A stretch of DNA of 64,000 nt from Limnoperna fortunei. Its lineage: Eukaryota; Mollusca; Bivalvia; Mytilida; Modiolidae. The first letter of the stretch is position 1. Every line of letters starts with the position of its first letter. The notes under the pieces were generated by a model. That model saw only the letters and a program-made list of their open reading frames with translations. It had not been told where the DNA came from and did not search any database. The stretch lies in contig OX104117.1 of assembly GCA_944474755.1 (NCBI GenBank), positions 71,028,926-71,092,925 on the forward strand, read 5' to 3'. Below are positions 1 to 11,813 of this stretch, in pieces. The translations under genes and the position numbers were made by a program.

Positions 1-527
1 AATCATCTTCATTGCATTTTACTGCCTTGAATTTCTTCATTCCATGTCGAATAGTACATAAACTTCGTCAATGGTGACGTAGTGATGAAATTTAAACTCT
101 CAAGACATAAACAAAATAATGACATATGGCAGAAAGTCTCTATTTTAAAAATAATACTGTTCGCCATCTTCCTGGCCGCTGGTTAGTTTAACGCGAGAAA
201 ACCTTAGATTTTGAGCCACACAAATTTAAACGGAATATATAAAAGATGTTGAATATGACGTAATAATCTTTGCAAGTATATTAAGTTATATTTTCGTTAA
301 ATACTATAAGTCATTACTCTCGTCTGGAGATACTTTGTCCGGAGTATGTAGTACCATTATTTGTAGTTGAACTTTGACCTTTTAAATTTTCAGTGTTAAG
401 CAATAATCAGCTGATAGATTTTTTTAAAAATAATAATAATAATAATGAGGCATATTGGACATATGAGTCACACTTATCTCTCACAAATATGAAATAAAAC
501 TAATTGAATATGAACTGCCAATTTTAT
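1..527. other. Gene-free stretch
   Basis: I see no coding signal or structured repeat here. The sequence is AT-rich, every frame is broken, and the only low-complexity tract is a short (AAT)n run near 428-448. Confidence 0.6.
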
Positions 528-718
528 TTCTTTGGAGGAAGCCGGAATACCGGAGAAACCCCGATCTTCGGTAGGAAAACTGACAATCCTTCTCAATGTT
601 GGAGTCGATTACGCTCTGTCGCAGTGAGTATAGAACCAAGCAACATCAGTGTTGGCCTAACTCGCGATCAATACTAGATAAGTAAATGCCTAAACCAGTC
701 GGCAAATTAGGTCCGTCT
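528..718 (+). repeat. SINE-like repeat with tRNA-like part, copy A
   Basis: The sequence carries the block GGAGGAAGCCGGAATACCGG followed by a segment that, on the minus strand, resembles a decayed tRNA: a TGGTTTAGGCA stretch like an A box, CAACACTGATGTTGC, and GGTTCTATAC in the place of a B box. A diverged copy in the opposite orientation lies at 8190-8391. The shared block plus tRNA-like segment suggests a pol-III derived SINE family; this is inference, since neither end nor an A-rich tail could be fixed. Confidence 0.4.
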
Positions 719-2388
719 TAAAATTTCGACCAACTAACTCGAAATGTTGGCTTCTGAAATCGTCAATTTGTCTTCTGACTTAAAACAAAGGCTTATTAAC
801 TCAAAATGTCGAGAAGTAAGCTGTAATTTAAAATCTACTAAAGGTTTCTTGTATTTTTTCATGGTGAAAAATGTATTCTCTTTTGTGTCTAAAAGTATTG
901 TTGATCATTTCTATACAACACTTTCCTTTTGTCTATCTTTTAAAATTAGTTTACTTTTTGCATCTTTCCACAGTTGATATTCATTATTTTATTACCTTAC
1001 TTGTATCGTTTTCATACCGACTATTTTCTTGTCTCCCGTGTCTTCTTCTAGTCTAACATGTGTTTATCGCTTGTGTATCTGTCCGATTTTCTATTGTTAT
1101 TTTTGTCCTATCCTATCAGTGTTGCATAACAACATATAAACCTTCATTAACCTGTTAGGATTGTTCCGTATGAACCTTCTAAATTTCGTGCGTACAAAAC
1201 TTTTCTTCTTTTCAGTGTGTCTAACTTCCTTTCTTCTAGTTTTTAAATTTGCGTATGTTGTCGTCATTTAAAACACTGTCACCTTCTATTCGTTTGTGTC
1301 ATAGTCATGATAAAGAGTTTATGAAGCCTCTAACATACGCACACAAATGTTTAGTCATGTCATTTGAAATGCGGATAATTTTGTCTATCGTAAGTTTTAA
1401 CACAAACGTCAAAAAGATATCTGGCTCTGCGTAAGTATACTACAAAATTGAAACGACGCAAGCTTCATTTTTATATATGCGAATAAAGAACTGGAAAGTT
1501 GCTTATCAAAATTATTGTGTCGTTCATGTGCAGCAATAAACTGCATTTTACAGAGTGCTTTGTTGAAAGGTTCAGATCGACCACCTGCTTGTGGTTCACC
1601 AATCACAATTATCTCACAGAATTTATCACTGAACATTTGTATTTCATATATACATGTAAACATGGTTATATTGTTTCTGCTTGTCGTCAACATCATATAT
1701 CTCACTTTGCATTGAAAATATTTCTGGCAGCAATTCATTTGTTATTATAGTTTTTGTGGGGCATTTGTGGAAATACGTGTCGATGCTGAAATCTTTTTAC
1801 AAACTGATGGTTATCCTTTGATTATATCGTTGTTAACAAAATCGAGAATACCAATGCATGATTTATTTGGCATTTAAAACTTCAACTTACTTTAGCAAAC
1901 CGCAGCTGTTTAGCTATGTCAGCATACAAGTCATAAAATTATCATGTACAGTGACTTTATCACCAGAAGTGGGCGCGATAGTGACATGTGAACTAAGTTA
2001 TACGCTCATATTTTAAGGTAAGATGATTATCAATGGACTGCCAAAATGCACTAAGCACGAATTATTTACTATCGCCAAGAGTTTGTTTTGGCTAGCCTGC
2101 ATATAGACACTACAGATGCTTCAAGATCCTACTAATGGTATTTCATGTAATTACGTGATGTCGAAAGTGTTATTAAACTTTCCAAATGCACCAGAACAAC
2201 CCAACAAACAAACATCAAGAATGCTTCAGACTATTATGGAATCAGTGCAAAGATGTCAAAAAACATGTTCAGTTCATTTGGACATGCGTTATGCTAATGG
2301 TACACTAAACTGAGTCCCTACCGAATAGCCGGACGCTACTTTGGAGTTGGCAAACTAGCCAATAATTGCCGTAATGAATAGATAATAA
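719..2388. other. Gene-free stretch
   Basis: Several open frames of 60-110 codons occur on both strands (the longest at 1409-1738, minus), but they overlap each other in opposite directions, have no recognisable motif and lack flanking splice signals that would support an exon. Nothing further is seen. Confidence 0.5.
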
Positions 2389-3130
2389 ACCAAAATCAGT
2401 TTGATAAGAAAACGAGTAGATCTGTAGGGAAGAGCATTTAAATTATAGTATGCCAAAATTAAGTTCCTATGTGCACAGGAAATATCGCCTCAAACGCCTG
2501 GAAAAACGCTATCAATATTCAAATTAGGAGCATACATGAGGTTTTTATTAATTCTAAATATCTCTTTCAGAATTTGAAAATCCTCAGCTAATACAAAATA
2601 TTACCAAACCATAAAGTGGATAGCATGTACAAGGCTAGCCAAACCATTGGCCACCTTCACGCTTATGTGATGAAAACAAATCAAGTAATCTTCCAGGATA
2701 AATGTGTAAATGGCAGATGCCATCATAGGTTATCTATATGGCTGTTAAAATGGACCAAAATCAGTTTGATAAGAAAACGAGTAGATCTGTAGGAAAGAGC
2801 ATTTAAATTATAGTATGCCAAAATTAAGTTCCTATGTGCACAGGAAATATCGCCTCAAACGTCTGGAAAAACGCTATCAATATTCAAATTAGGAGCATCC
2901 TTGAGGTTTTTATTAACTCTAAATATCTCTTTCAGAATTTTAAAATCCTCCGCTAATACAAAATATTACCAAACCATAAAGTGGATAGCATGTACAAGGC
3001 TAGCCAAGCCATTGGCCACCTTCGCGCTTATGTGATGAAAACTAATCAAGTAATCTTCCAGGATAAATGTGTAAATGGCAGATGCCATCATAGGTTATCT
3101 ATATGGCTGTTAAAATGGACCAAAATCAGT
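2389..3130. repeat. 365-bp tandem duplication, two copies plus a stub
   Basis: The string ACCAAAATCAGT occurs at 2389, 2754 and 3119, exactly 365 bases apart each time. Units 1 (2389-2753) and 2 (2754-3118) are nearly identical, differing at scattered positions such as gggaagagc/ggaaagagc and acgcctgg/acgtctgg. The third copy stops after about 12 bases and runs into a T tract. High identity implies a recent duplication. No coding content is recognised in the unit. Confidence 0.9.
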
Positions 3131-5464
3131 TTTTTTTAAATCTTAATTATAGTAGCATTCCTTCAAAAACTCTTAAAGCATGTGTGCAAAACCAAAAACA
3201 AGGTGTCTTAAAACGACATGATTTCATTAGCTACAAAATCAGCGGGTGGACGAAAAAGGTAGGCAGAGATATCGCAACAGCCACTGTGTCATCTCAACCA
3301 ATACTTACGTTTGAGTACACGATTTGCCGCCAAGCTCATTCATCTATTACTGACTGAGAATGCCTTATATCCAACCTTTTTCATCAACACACAAAATCGC
3401 ACACTACAGTATCGGAAGCCAATGATTTGGCATGCCATAAAACCTTATTTAAAACACCATTTCTTTCCAAATATCTGTAACATGTAAGGACCGTTGCAGT
3501 AGTTCATATACATTTGGTTGGTTCTCGAATTTGCTGCTTATCCACTTTTATGGCAGTCTATCGTTAACTTATGTGAAATACTTTTTATTCTTGGAGTATC
3601 AATTTTCGTGGTTTTTGTAGAGGCCCCAGACCACGAAATCATAAATCCAACGAAAAATAAAACTTCATTAACAGATCGGAACAACGATCTGAAAAAGTTG
3701 GACATTGGTTATTTATTTGCAAATGTAATATATATGATTTTTGTGGTTCAGGACACACCAAATTGTTCGCGCAATATTCATCTTCAATGATTATGTAAGC
3801 AGGTTTCATGTTCGAATTGTGTTTTTGTTCAATGTAGGTATCATTCAATTGTAGAGAGTACGACGAAACGTCGACTTCCGTTCAAGGAGTACTCTCAATC
3901 ACCCAAAAGCATATTTAATTGCGTCTGGAATCAACTTGTTGAAATTTCGCTACCAATAGGTGGATACAAAACAATCATTCTAGTTGCAGTGCCCTATGTT
4001 TAGACCAGGAAAATTATGTCTAAACTTATAAATGACGCCAGAGTAAAATTCTCTCTTGATTGTGCATAGCAATAATATTTGTTTAATTAATGGATAAATT
4101 TTGTTTAAATATTCAAATGTAAACTTTGGTACAATTTTGTATACACTTCTTGATATAAACGGAAGTAATATTTTAGACAATTAAAATACCATCTAATCAA
4201 AAACTTTTGCCCAGTTTTGGTCGTAATGCTAGCGAGTCCAATATATAGACACAAGTATTAGCTTTCCTCAAAGGCTAGCCCTCTCTTAGCTTTATTTTTC
4301 TTTGATGACTATAATACGTACTGTTTTGTAATGCTAAATGGCAAAATGTATTGTTATTATTTACTTTGTAGAACTTATAGATTAAGGCGTAATAAATGTA
4401 TTCTGAAGCTGGTTTTAATGTTTATTTTCTTAGTAAGCAATATAGAAATCCCTATAATATAAAATACAAAAAATAATCTTATGACAAAATAGTACACAAA
4501 GAAAGATAACTAACTCTTGTCACTTTCTAAAGTTAGATAAAATCGAAATCATTCAAATATCAATACAAATGCATTCAAAGTGAAACATTTCGGAATAAAT
4601 AACTTCATGACGTTTTTAATTATAAAGCAAGTTACTAACCGCACCTTCTGCAATTACATTCTATACATACATGAAATTCAAATAAATACGAACGAAAACG
4701 AACAGTAACAGTACAAAACTGAAACGCTTAAAGTACATAAGACTACACTGAACTAAAATACACACAAACAATATGACAAACAAAAATAAAACACAGAACA
4801 CATCTTACATTTAATATTATACAAAGGACTTGGAATAAACATTCCCAATAATACTATCTGGACATCCCACCTAACTAATACATAATTCTGGATCTGTATA
4901 AAATTAAATATAACCTGTATAAGTCCGGTGGTAAACATTTCCTACTATTTAATATAGCAAGCTACTCTATTCTACTGAATCCACAATAACATATAGAAAT
5001 AATAATTGTCGGCCCATGATATTTAAGAGGTGTCGTAACATACAAATACATATGCATGTACAAGAAGAATTTTACTTTTATTATTAAAAATAAACTCTCT
5101 TACAAAAAAAAAGAATAGGAAAGAACTGATAAATAAATGAAATAACTGACCTGTTAATGTGAAACAATGAATCCACCAAAATAAGTATAAATAAATGAGC
5201 TAATTTTGAACAGTTTGATTCCCATTATCTTGCATATGTTTTCCCTTTTTCACCCTAGGTGATCTCGGCTTTCGTCGAGTGGCTACGATCGGCGGTCATG
5301 GAGGGTTTTTATCCCTAACTTAACACTGCTATTTTTTGGCCAATCGGCTAAATCTCTCGATTTAGCAGCAAATCAAGACACAAAATTGTTCACGTGTCGC
5401 ATGCGATTTATCTGGTATCCTTAAGGTACGACTTGTTTCCGCAGTTTAGCTTTTGATTATTTTT
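3131..5464. other. Gene-free stretch
   Basis: AT-rich sequence without a supportable gene. A 90-codon frame at 3518-3790 has no recognised domain and is overlapped by a minus-strand frame. At about 3852-3885 GAGAGTAC and GTACTCTC form a small stem around a 20-30-base loop containing CGAAACGTCGAC. The segment from about 5250 to 5540 is visibly richer in GC than its surroundings. Confidence 0.5.
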
Positions 5465-5486
5465 CCCGTCTCGCATGCGAGACGGG
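5465..5486. repeat. 22-bp perfect palindrome
   Basis: CCCGTCTCGCA followed by its exact complement TGCGAGACGGG makes a perfect 22-base palindrome. The core GTCTC-N-CATG-N-GAGAC recurs in a second perfect palindrome at 53442-53465. Confidence 0.9.
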
Positions 5487-7124
5487 GAATGAATGCAGAT
5501 GCAAATTGCAATTAAAGCATATGATCGACCCTGGTCAAAGCGGGGAGATATAAGGTGTTCATTTTTAATGTTAAAAAGCAACAAATAATTATCCGAATTA
5601 TGAGTCTGGTTGCTCCTTTGAGCATAAATTAAAATATTAAAATAAAATATTTAAATGATAAGCTTTATTTTATCTTCGTTATTGCATATCAATAAAATAC
5701 TACATTAAACGGATGTTGTGATAATACCGATCATGGCACAAATGATATTAAATTACACCTATGTAATAGTTGTTTATAGATAAACAACACTGAAGTGGCA
5801 ATGACACTCCTGATAGGAATGCTTCTTTTGATAACAATAAGAGAATTAAATAGACTCAAAGCAATTTTAATTGGAATTAATCAATAAATACACTACTGAG
5901 CTTATAATAAGTTATTGATTCCAGTGTTGTTGAAGCTAATATTTAGACGAAAAAAACTTTAAAAACTATGATGTTTTCTAATTACAAAATAAACACTAAT
6001 GAACACGTTAGTGTACAATCGTGAGCACGTGCGTAAACATCAGAATGTTATGAAGCTGTGTGTTCTTTATAGGTTAAAAGTAAAAAGGATTCTGTGGTAA
6101 TCATTTATTTTGATCGCTCCTTCAATTTTATGCATTTTCGGAAACTGTCAGTCCAAACTTAAGAACCAACGAACATGTCAAATTTCACTAAACCACGAAA
6201 TTTGATGCCCGCGAAGAAAGATCTTAAGATATTCGTTCATATATGAACTATGAAGAAAAGATTATTTCAGAGCAATTTATGTGTATAGTTCAAAAGATGG
6301 ATTTTGTATATGGCTTTCAAATTTACACCACATAGTCAGCCTTTATTTGCACGCTTGTGGTGAAGTCGAGTAAATTACCTATACAATCAAACACAGGCAG
6401 GCAACAGTAAAGCACTGCACAAGATGAGAGTGGCATTAGAAAAAGTAAGATTTGTTTTTTGTTGGTATTAGATGTTATCGCCCATTGTCTGTTGTACCTC
6501 CCTTTTGTTAGCTATACGGACGTTGAATCACAGTCCAGTTTTGGATTAAACACTCCTGGGTAGTGCAGGAAGCTCTGTGACGTTGCGTTACTGATGAGGA
6601 ATTATTGCCTTTTCGGCCGCAATTGATTGTGTTAACCATTTCCTAGAATCCCACTCCCTCTCTCTCTCTCTCGTTCTCCCTTAAGTCCCAATTAAGGTCC
6701 AAACACCTCTCCGTTTATTATAAAGTCTTGCTACCGATTGTTATTTCAATAGTGCATTCAAGTTCTATACATTCTGATTGGTTTCTTGCTACCTTATATT
6801 GAGTGTAGCGATAGTAAAAACTATAAAAGAAAACGTGCATAAAACATGACACAAACAGCATGTAAAATTGTTTACTGCTGATTTTGTTCATTTCTCGCTT
6901 GTAATAAGACCGACCAAAAGACACCGTTTTTCGTGATAACGTGTATTTTGTAGTAGGTCTTTACATTGGAGACAATAATAAAATACCGTACAAGGTGAAT
7001 GTGATGCAATGATCATTAAGAACACGTAATACTGACTAGTGGTGTATTATAACTGTTTTGATTAACACACTTACACGCATACTTCATAATGGAAGCGGGA
7101 GGGTTGACATGCATAAAATCTGGT
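5487..7124. other. Gene-free stretch
   Basis: No coding or repeat structure is recognised apart from a CT microsatellite near 6653-6676. Frames are short and carry no motifs. Confidence 0.5.
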
Positions 7125-7128
7125 TTAA

Positions 7129-7388
7129 GGTATCCGACCCATAATTGAAATTACCGTTTTTTCGACCAAGAAATGTGGCTTTATTAAATAAATATATTGC
7201 TAATTAATGATGCAAATTATATATATTGTGCTACTTTGAGTCAATGTTAACATTTTTGAGCAAAAAATTTAGTTACTCAAATAGTATCTCCGATGTTTGC
7301 CGAACATTACCGAGGTCTGCTCCATTGAAAACCAATTGACATTTGGGACACCAAATATGATCACGTGGTCAATTATGGTCCGGATACC
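7129..7388. mobile_element. 260-bp TTAA-flanked MITE (piggyBac-like)
   Basis: The left end reads TTAA then GGTATCCGACCCATAATTGA. The right end reads TCAATTATGGTCCGGATACC then TTAA. The two ends are inverted copies with two to three mismatches and both abut TTAA (7125-7128 and 7389-7392). TTAA target duplication with short TIRs is the signature of the piggyBac superfamily. There is no ORF inside, so this would be a non-autonomous derivative moved by an enzyme encoded elsewhere. Confidence 0.7.
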
Positions 7389-7392
7389 TTAA

Positions 7393-8189
7393 TCCACCGT
7401 TTCTATTGAAATGCCTGTACCATGTCAGAACCATGGCTGTAGTTGCCATATATTTTTAGTTGTTGATTCTCAAGTTTGCAATTTGCTTAAACTCTGCTTT
7501 CTGTATTGTCTTTTTGTCGCACATTAACCCACAGGCTGTAAAGCGAAGACTTTGCAAGGTATATTACTCTCTGTGGCTTCACTAAGAGGTAAATCATCTA
7601 AAACAAAAAGGAAGGTTTCGCCAGATATTTCCATACCAGAAACCTGATCTCGATCGATTTGATCACAAAATCCATTGCTAAGCTTTCAAAACATTTTCTA
7701 AGTAAAATACCTAAAAACTCGAAAAGTTAGACAAATACCGTAGTTGCACTGATTTGAGCCATAACTATACAAACTTTTTAATTGACACATATCCCATTTT
7801 CTTCGTCTCATATATTTCGTCATCCGACGCACCTCCTGATGGGTCGCCTGGAGCTCAGAAAAATCATTCAATAATCTTTTTAAATAAATAATATGCGAAA
7901 GCAGGTTGTCGTTTGATTAACGATTGGACAATGGCGAATACTTCATCGGTTATCTTTCAAATTTTCCTTTCTGTGATTTTAACTTTATATACGATAAGAT
8001 AGCAAGAGTTATGTTCATGACGAATCTGACAGTAAATGTCAATTGTTACCTGTTCTCAATTAATATTTAACTTGTAGTGGTCAGAGTCATGGTGGTGTTG
8101 CTCTTTCGAACAAGATCTTCCACGATTTCGGTGTAGGTGATTGTGGGATTTGATGAAGAAGTTTTTAATGGTGTTCTATGGTAGTTCGC
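7393..8189. other. Gene-free stretch
   Basis: Nothing recognisable; AT-rich with no sustained reading frame and no obvious repeat structure. Confidence 0.5.
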
Positions 8190-8391
8190 ATTTATTGATC
8201 ACATGGTCTGTCAACACTCAGTTTGCGGGTTCTCGTTTCACTGCTGGTAGGGTTTACTCGACTCCAGTCTAAATTGACAATTCAAGCATTGTCTGTTCCT
8301 AACAAAGCTCGGGGGTTTTCTCCTGGCACTCCGGCTTTCTTCCACAATAACAACTTGGCGCCATGTTACAGATGAAAAATTGCTAAAAGTG
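8190..8391 (-). repeat. SINE-like repeat with tRNA-like part, copy B
   Basis: On the minus strand this carries GGAAGAAAGCCGGAGTGCC, the counterpart of the block in copy A at 528-718. On the plus strand it has TTGATCACATGG, CTGTCAACACTCAG and GCGGGTTCTCG, matching the tRNA-like segment of copy A read in reverse. The two copies are well diverged, so the family is old in this locus. Confidence 0.4.
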
Positions 8392-8749
8392 GCGTTTCAC
8401 ATCATAAAAAAATCAATCTAACACTTAACGAAGCCAGATTTCTCTTGATAAGCTATCATATCAGTATTCCTGAAACAGGTGTTAGACTTCCGTCGATGGC
8501 TTTACCCGTACAAAATTTCTCTAAACGCATGATTTGAAAATTGAGTGAAATGCATCTCTCATCGCCATTCGAGTTTTAAAATGTACCAGCTACATGTTGT
8601 TTTTTAAGTTGCCAGTAAAGTTCAGTATTCATTTATTATCTCATGTGAAGGAACTTATTTCAACTATAGGATTACCAAGTCTTTTACACAATACAAAGGC
8701 CAATTTCAGGGCGACCGAAGAAGACAACAGAGAGAGAAGACTCGATGAA
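8392..8749. other. Gene-free stretch upstream of Tc1 remnant
   Basis: No motif is recognised. This stretch may contain the eroded 5' part of the Tc1-like element that starts to be readable near 8750, but no terminal inverted repeat could be identified. Confidence 0.4.
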
Positions 8750-9462
8750 ACGTCTATGTTAGAATCAGTAGACGGAGACCAATAAAGCGACCAGCACTTA
8801 CACAAAGGCATATGGATGCCCGGCTGCAGTGGGCACGTGACCATATCGGGTGGAATATTCCCTCTTGGCAAAAAATTCATTGGTCCAACGAAAGTCGTTT
8901 TCTTCTGAAACCAGTTGACGGTATGATGCGGGTATGGCGTCAACGCAACATAGCTTTTGATCATGCACATGTTCTGGGAACTACAGCTTTTGGTGGTGGT
9001 GAGTGACAGTTTCGGGCTGCTTCTCATATTACTGAAAGTTAGATTTGTATCCATCAGATGGCACACTAACTGCTTTAAAATACAGAGATAAGATTCTGGC
9101 CCCCCGTATTATGCCCCATTTAATGCGCATCCACTTGGAAACAGACCCGTGTTCATGGATGACAACCCAAGACCTCATAGAGCACGCATTTGCAAAGATT
9201 GTCATGCAAATTAGGTGATTGAGACATTACCATGGCCTGCCATGTCTAAGGATATGAATCCGATAGAGCATGTTTGGGACGGAATGGGAATGAATGTGAC
9301 CCTCCATGTCAGAACATTTAAGAATTGCGTGATACTTTAATTCAGGCGTTGGGTTAATTCCTTTAACGTAGAATTCAGAGACTTGTCTAGTGCATGAGGA
9401 GACCAGTTCAAGAGTTGCACCGGAAGCGTGGTTGATACACACGATACTGACTCTTTTCTTGT
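8750..9462 (+). pseudogene. Tc1/mariner transposase, C-terminal two thirds, decayed
   Basis: Reading the plus strand with frame changes gives a Tc1-type DDE transposase. At about 8755-9003 there is a segment with RPALTQRHMDARLQWARDHI, then SNESRF and DGMMRVWRQRN. At about 9150-9300 there are FMDDNPRPHRARI, LPWPAMSKDMNPIEHVWD and the family's closing arginine-rich region. The enzyme cuts and pastes DNA at TA sites using three acidic residues. Here the second Asp (MDDN) and the Glu (NPIEHVWD) are visible, but the first Asp, normally in SDESRF, reads Asn. A stop and at least one frameshift near 9006-9150 confirm it is dead. The N-terminal helix-turn-helix part is not readable upstream. Confidence 0.85.
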
Positions 9463-9789
9463 GAATAAATGTTTGAACTATTTTGTATGTATCATTAGCA
9501 GCGGTTCAGACTCAAACTTTTTTTTGAGTTATGATTTTGCCGTTTTCTGCATATTTTTACAAACGAAATCATGTTGGTCTTTTCTATACATTTTAAAACA
9601 AACGACATAGTGTTCGTCTTTTCTATACATTTTTAATAGTAAAATCATAAACGTCTTTAAAATAGTCGACTATTTTAAACAAAACGTGAAATGAACAATG
9701 AATGGTTATATATTGATAAAAAATATTTTTTTAAATCTCCTTCGCTAAAATCCTGGTGGTCCCTAACTTATCGCCAAGTGTATATATTC
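9463..9789. other. Spacer between Tc1 and Gypsy remnants
   Basis: No coding signal. It contains a near-repeat of TTCTATACATTTT and a 24-base perfect palindrome TTTAAAATAGTC/GACTATTTTAAA at about 9656-9679, kept in unit 2. It probably includes the eroded 3' end of the Gypsy element; no 3' LTR was recognised. Confidence 0.5.
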
Positions 9790-10121
9790 CAATCTATCTG
9801 ATGCTGACGTACGCGCTGAGCATGTTGACCAACGTTTTATTGAAACGTTCCACAATCCCATTTGTTTGTGGATGATAAGGCGTTGTGCGCGTTTTCTTTA
9901 TATGCAACATTCGACATACTTCATTGAATAATTTACTTTCATACTGGCGCTCTTGATCTTAATGTATAAATGATGGAACGTGCATAACGTGCTATAACCT
10001 CTTCAACTATTATTTTAGCAATCGTTGTGGTCTCCGTATTAGGCATCGGGAAACTTTCCATCCATTTCGTAAAGTAGTCTGACACGACAATAATATACCG
10101 CTTACCTCTCTCTGTCTCTGG
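9790..10121 (-). pseudogene. Gypsy integrase core, C-terminal part, copy 1
   Basis: The minus strand reads, downstream of the MITE, motifs typical of a Ty3/Gypsy integrase catalytic core: RYIIVVSDYFTKW, then RTTPYHPQTNGIVERFNKTL, then an ML-AYV stretch. The first catalytic Asp of DDE is in SDYFTKW and the Glu is in NGIVERF; the middle Asp lies where the frame is disturbed near 9955-9970. Integrase joins the cDNA copy to host DNA. Here it is interrupted upstream by the MITE at 10124-10624. Confidence 0.85.
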
Positions 10122-10123
10122 TA

Positions 10124-10624
10124 CTGTAAACCAATAAAATTTCGTGTTAAAAGATCAAACGACTTATTAGCCGTTATGCAAACAGCAATCTCCCTGATAA
10201 TTAAGAACTATGTACACTTACAGGCATGACAGGCCAAAAAAGTAAAACGGTTCATTAAATTGTCGACTTAAAAATTGTTCTATTCAATGTGTTGATTATG
10301 CAAACACGTGTTTAGAGCTTTCGTTTTTATTTGTTTTACAAATTAAATATATTTAATAAACTCAACTAAACTACATGTACTTGAGTTTATGTTCACGTGA
10401 ATCAGTAAGCTATAAAAATCGATCGACAATAAAAAACAGAAGACATCAGGACTACAACTCAAATATTTATTATTTATTGTGTGCTCATTTTCTATACAAA
10501 GATCTGTAGATCCGCGAATATTTATATTTTATGATTTCAATTTCGCAAAAGTTTGTATTCGCGAATCAGTCAATTGAATACAAACCCCGAAAGTTTGCTT
10601 ACGCGAATATTAATTGGTTTACAG
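10124..10624. mobile_element. 501-bp TA-flanked MITE inside integrase, copy 1
   Basis: The ends are CTGTAAACCAAT on the left and ATTGGTTTACAG on the right, exact complements, and each is flanked by TA (10122-10123 and 10625-10626). This is the pattern of a Tc1/mariner-type non-autonomous element with TA duplication. The flanking integrase codons resume in register on the other side, so the insertion boundaries are exact. No internal ORF of note. Confidence 0.85.
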
Positions 10625-10626
10625 TA

Positions 10627-11225
10627 ACTCTTCGAGAATGTCAGTGGCTTACCTATCCATTAGACAACTCATCCCTACGAGTTGCATAAGAGCTCTTTAA
10701 TTTTCTGTGGTCTTTTACACTTACTACACTGTACCAAACCTGCAATATACAACTGTACATCAGTCTGTAGCCCTGGCCAATAAAATTACCTTCTTATCCT
10801 CCATAATGTTTTCCATATTCACAAATAGCCTGACAACTTCTTGTCATTACAATATGCCAGAATGTGTCTTCTTTCCGTCGTTGGGACAACCACTTGATAC
10901 CTATCATTAGCGAAATCAGTTTTCTCCACATAGCTACATAAAAGACCACAATGTATCCTGAGACAATTCATTTGAGCCCACAGTGATCTAACAAAAGAAT
11001 CCCCCACCACATATCTCATCAGAGTTTGGTCTTTCCCCAGATTCTACCCAACTTTTGACTACAACTATATCTGTATCCGTTATTTGAAGATCTCTTATTC
11101 TTGATGCGACATCGTCCTTTCAACATGTGTTTTCTATCCTAAGTAGCGCTAAAGTATTGTTATCATAGGATTCTTCATTCTTACTACCACAGCTATCTTC
11201 AAATCCACACTTTAAGCAGGAAAAT
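10627..11225 (-). pseudogene. Gypsy integrase N-terminal region, copy 1
   Basis: On the minus strand the region between RNase H and the integrase core contains a frame at 10819-11019 with LWAQMNCLRIHCGLL and YQVVVPTTERRHILAYCND, matching the linker that precedes the zinc-binding domain in Ty3/Gypsy polyproteins. Beyond it are a CSKCKRPQ segment and MDR-ATDILEE, the start of the catalytic core. In this copy MDR is followed by a stop codon; copy 2 has a sense codon there. Several other stops are present. Confidence 0.7.
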
Positions 11226-11239
11226 CTACTTAAAGCATC

Positions 11240-11813
11240 AGCTGTGAGCCCGATCGATGTTGTATCTGGATGTCTTACTCACTTACAACTTCTAACCATC
11301 TAGCAAGCTAGCCCTCGGAGTTTTTGAACCTCATCAACCAATTCAAAGAACTGTGGTCTGTTTGCACAATACATGGTCTACCATACAAGTAGTGTATAAA
11401 ATATTTTAGAAAACATACAATCGACAGAAGCTCATTTCGGGTCACACAATATTTTCGTTACGACTTTGTCAAATCCCTGCTGGCATAAGCTATCACTCGT
11501 TCATTCCCTTCCTCATCAAGCTGAGATAAAACTGATCTAATCGGTAGGTTGCTATCATCTGTATCCAAAATAAATTGTTGTGAGAAATTTGGATTCACGA
11601 GAATAGGCGCTGGCTGTAACTAACTTCTCATTAAATGTCTCAAATGCTGTTTAACATTCTGCTGTCCACAAGAGTGTTCGCCCCTTTTCTTGTTAAAATG
11701 TGTAAGAATTTAGCTATTTTGGCAAATTTTTTAATAAAGCGACGATAGTAGCTACAAAGCCCAAGGAGTGACCTGATTTCGGTAGAATGTGTAGGCTGAG
11801 ACCAGTTTTAATT
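11240..11813 (-). pseudogene. Gypsy RNase H and RT thumb, copy 1
   Basis: The minus strand shows the RNase H-like signature of this superfamily: PAPILVNPNFSQQFILDTD, VLSQLDEEGNERVIAYASR, a CVTRNELLSIVCFLKYF segment, LYGRPCIVQTDHSSLNWLM and LARWLEVVSE. RNase H removes the RNA template during reverse transcription. The adjoining part up to 11813 is the RT thumb/connection with HFNKKRGEHSCG. Frameshifts and stops are scattered through it. The unit is cut at 11813 by the duplication junction. Confidence 0.85.

Larger units (their letters stand above)
9157..11813. repeat. 2.66-kb segmental tandem duplication, unit 1
   Basis: This unit starts inside the Tc1 transposase (GGATGACAACCCAAGACC) and runs through the 3' part of the minus-strand Gypsy element. 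The same sequence begins again at 11814. Identity is high over the whole length, with a handful of indels. At the junction the Gypsy RT sequence ending AGTTTTAATTG passes directly into the Tc1 GATGACAACC. Confidence 0.92.

Noticed and set aside
1409..1750. Overlapping open frames of 66-109 codons on both strands
   Set aside because: They mirror one another, show no domain, and no splice or promoter context favours either strand.
3518..3790. 90-codon plus-strand ORF with a hydrophobic segment
   Set aside because: No recognisable family, overlapped by a minus-strand frame, and its sequence around AATTTTCGTGG looks like a repeat piece.
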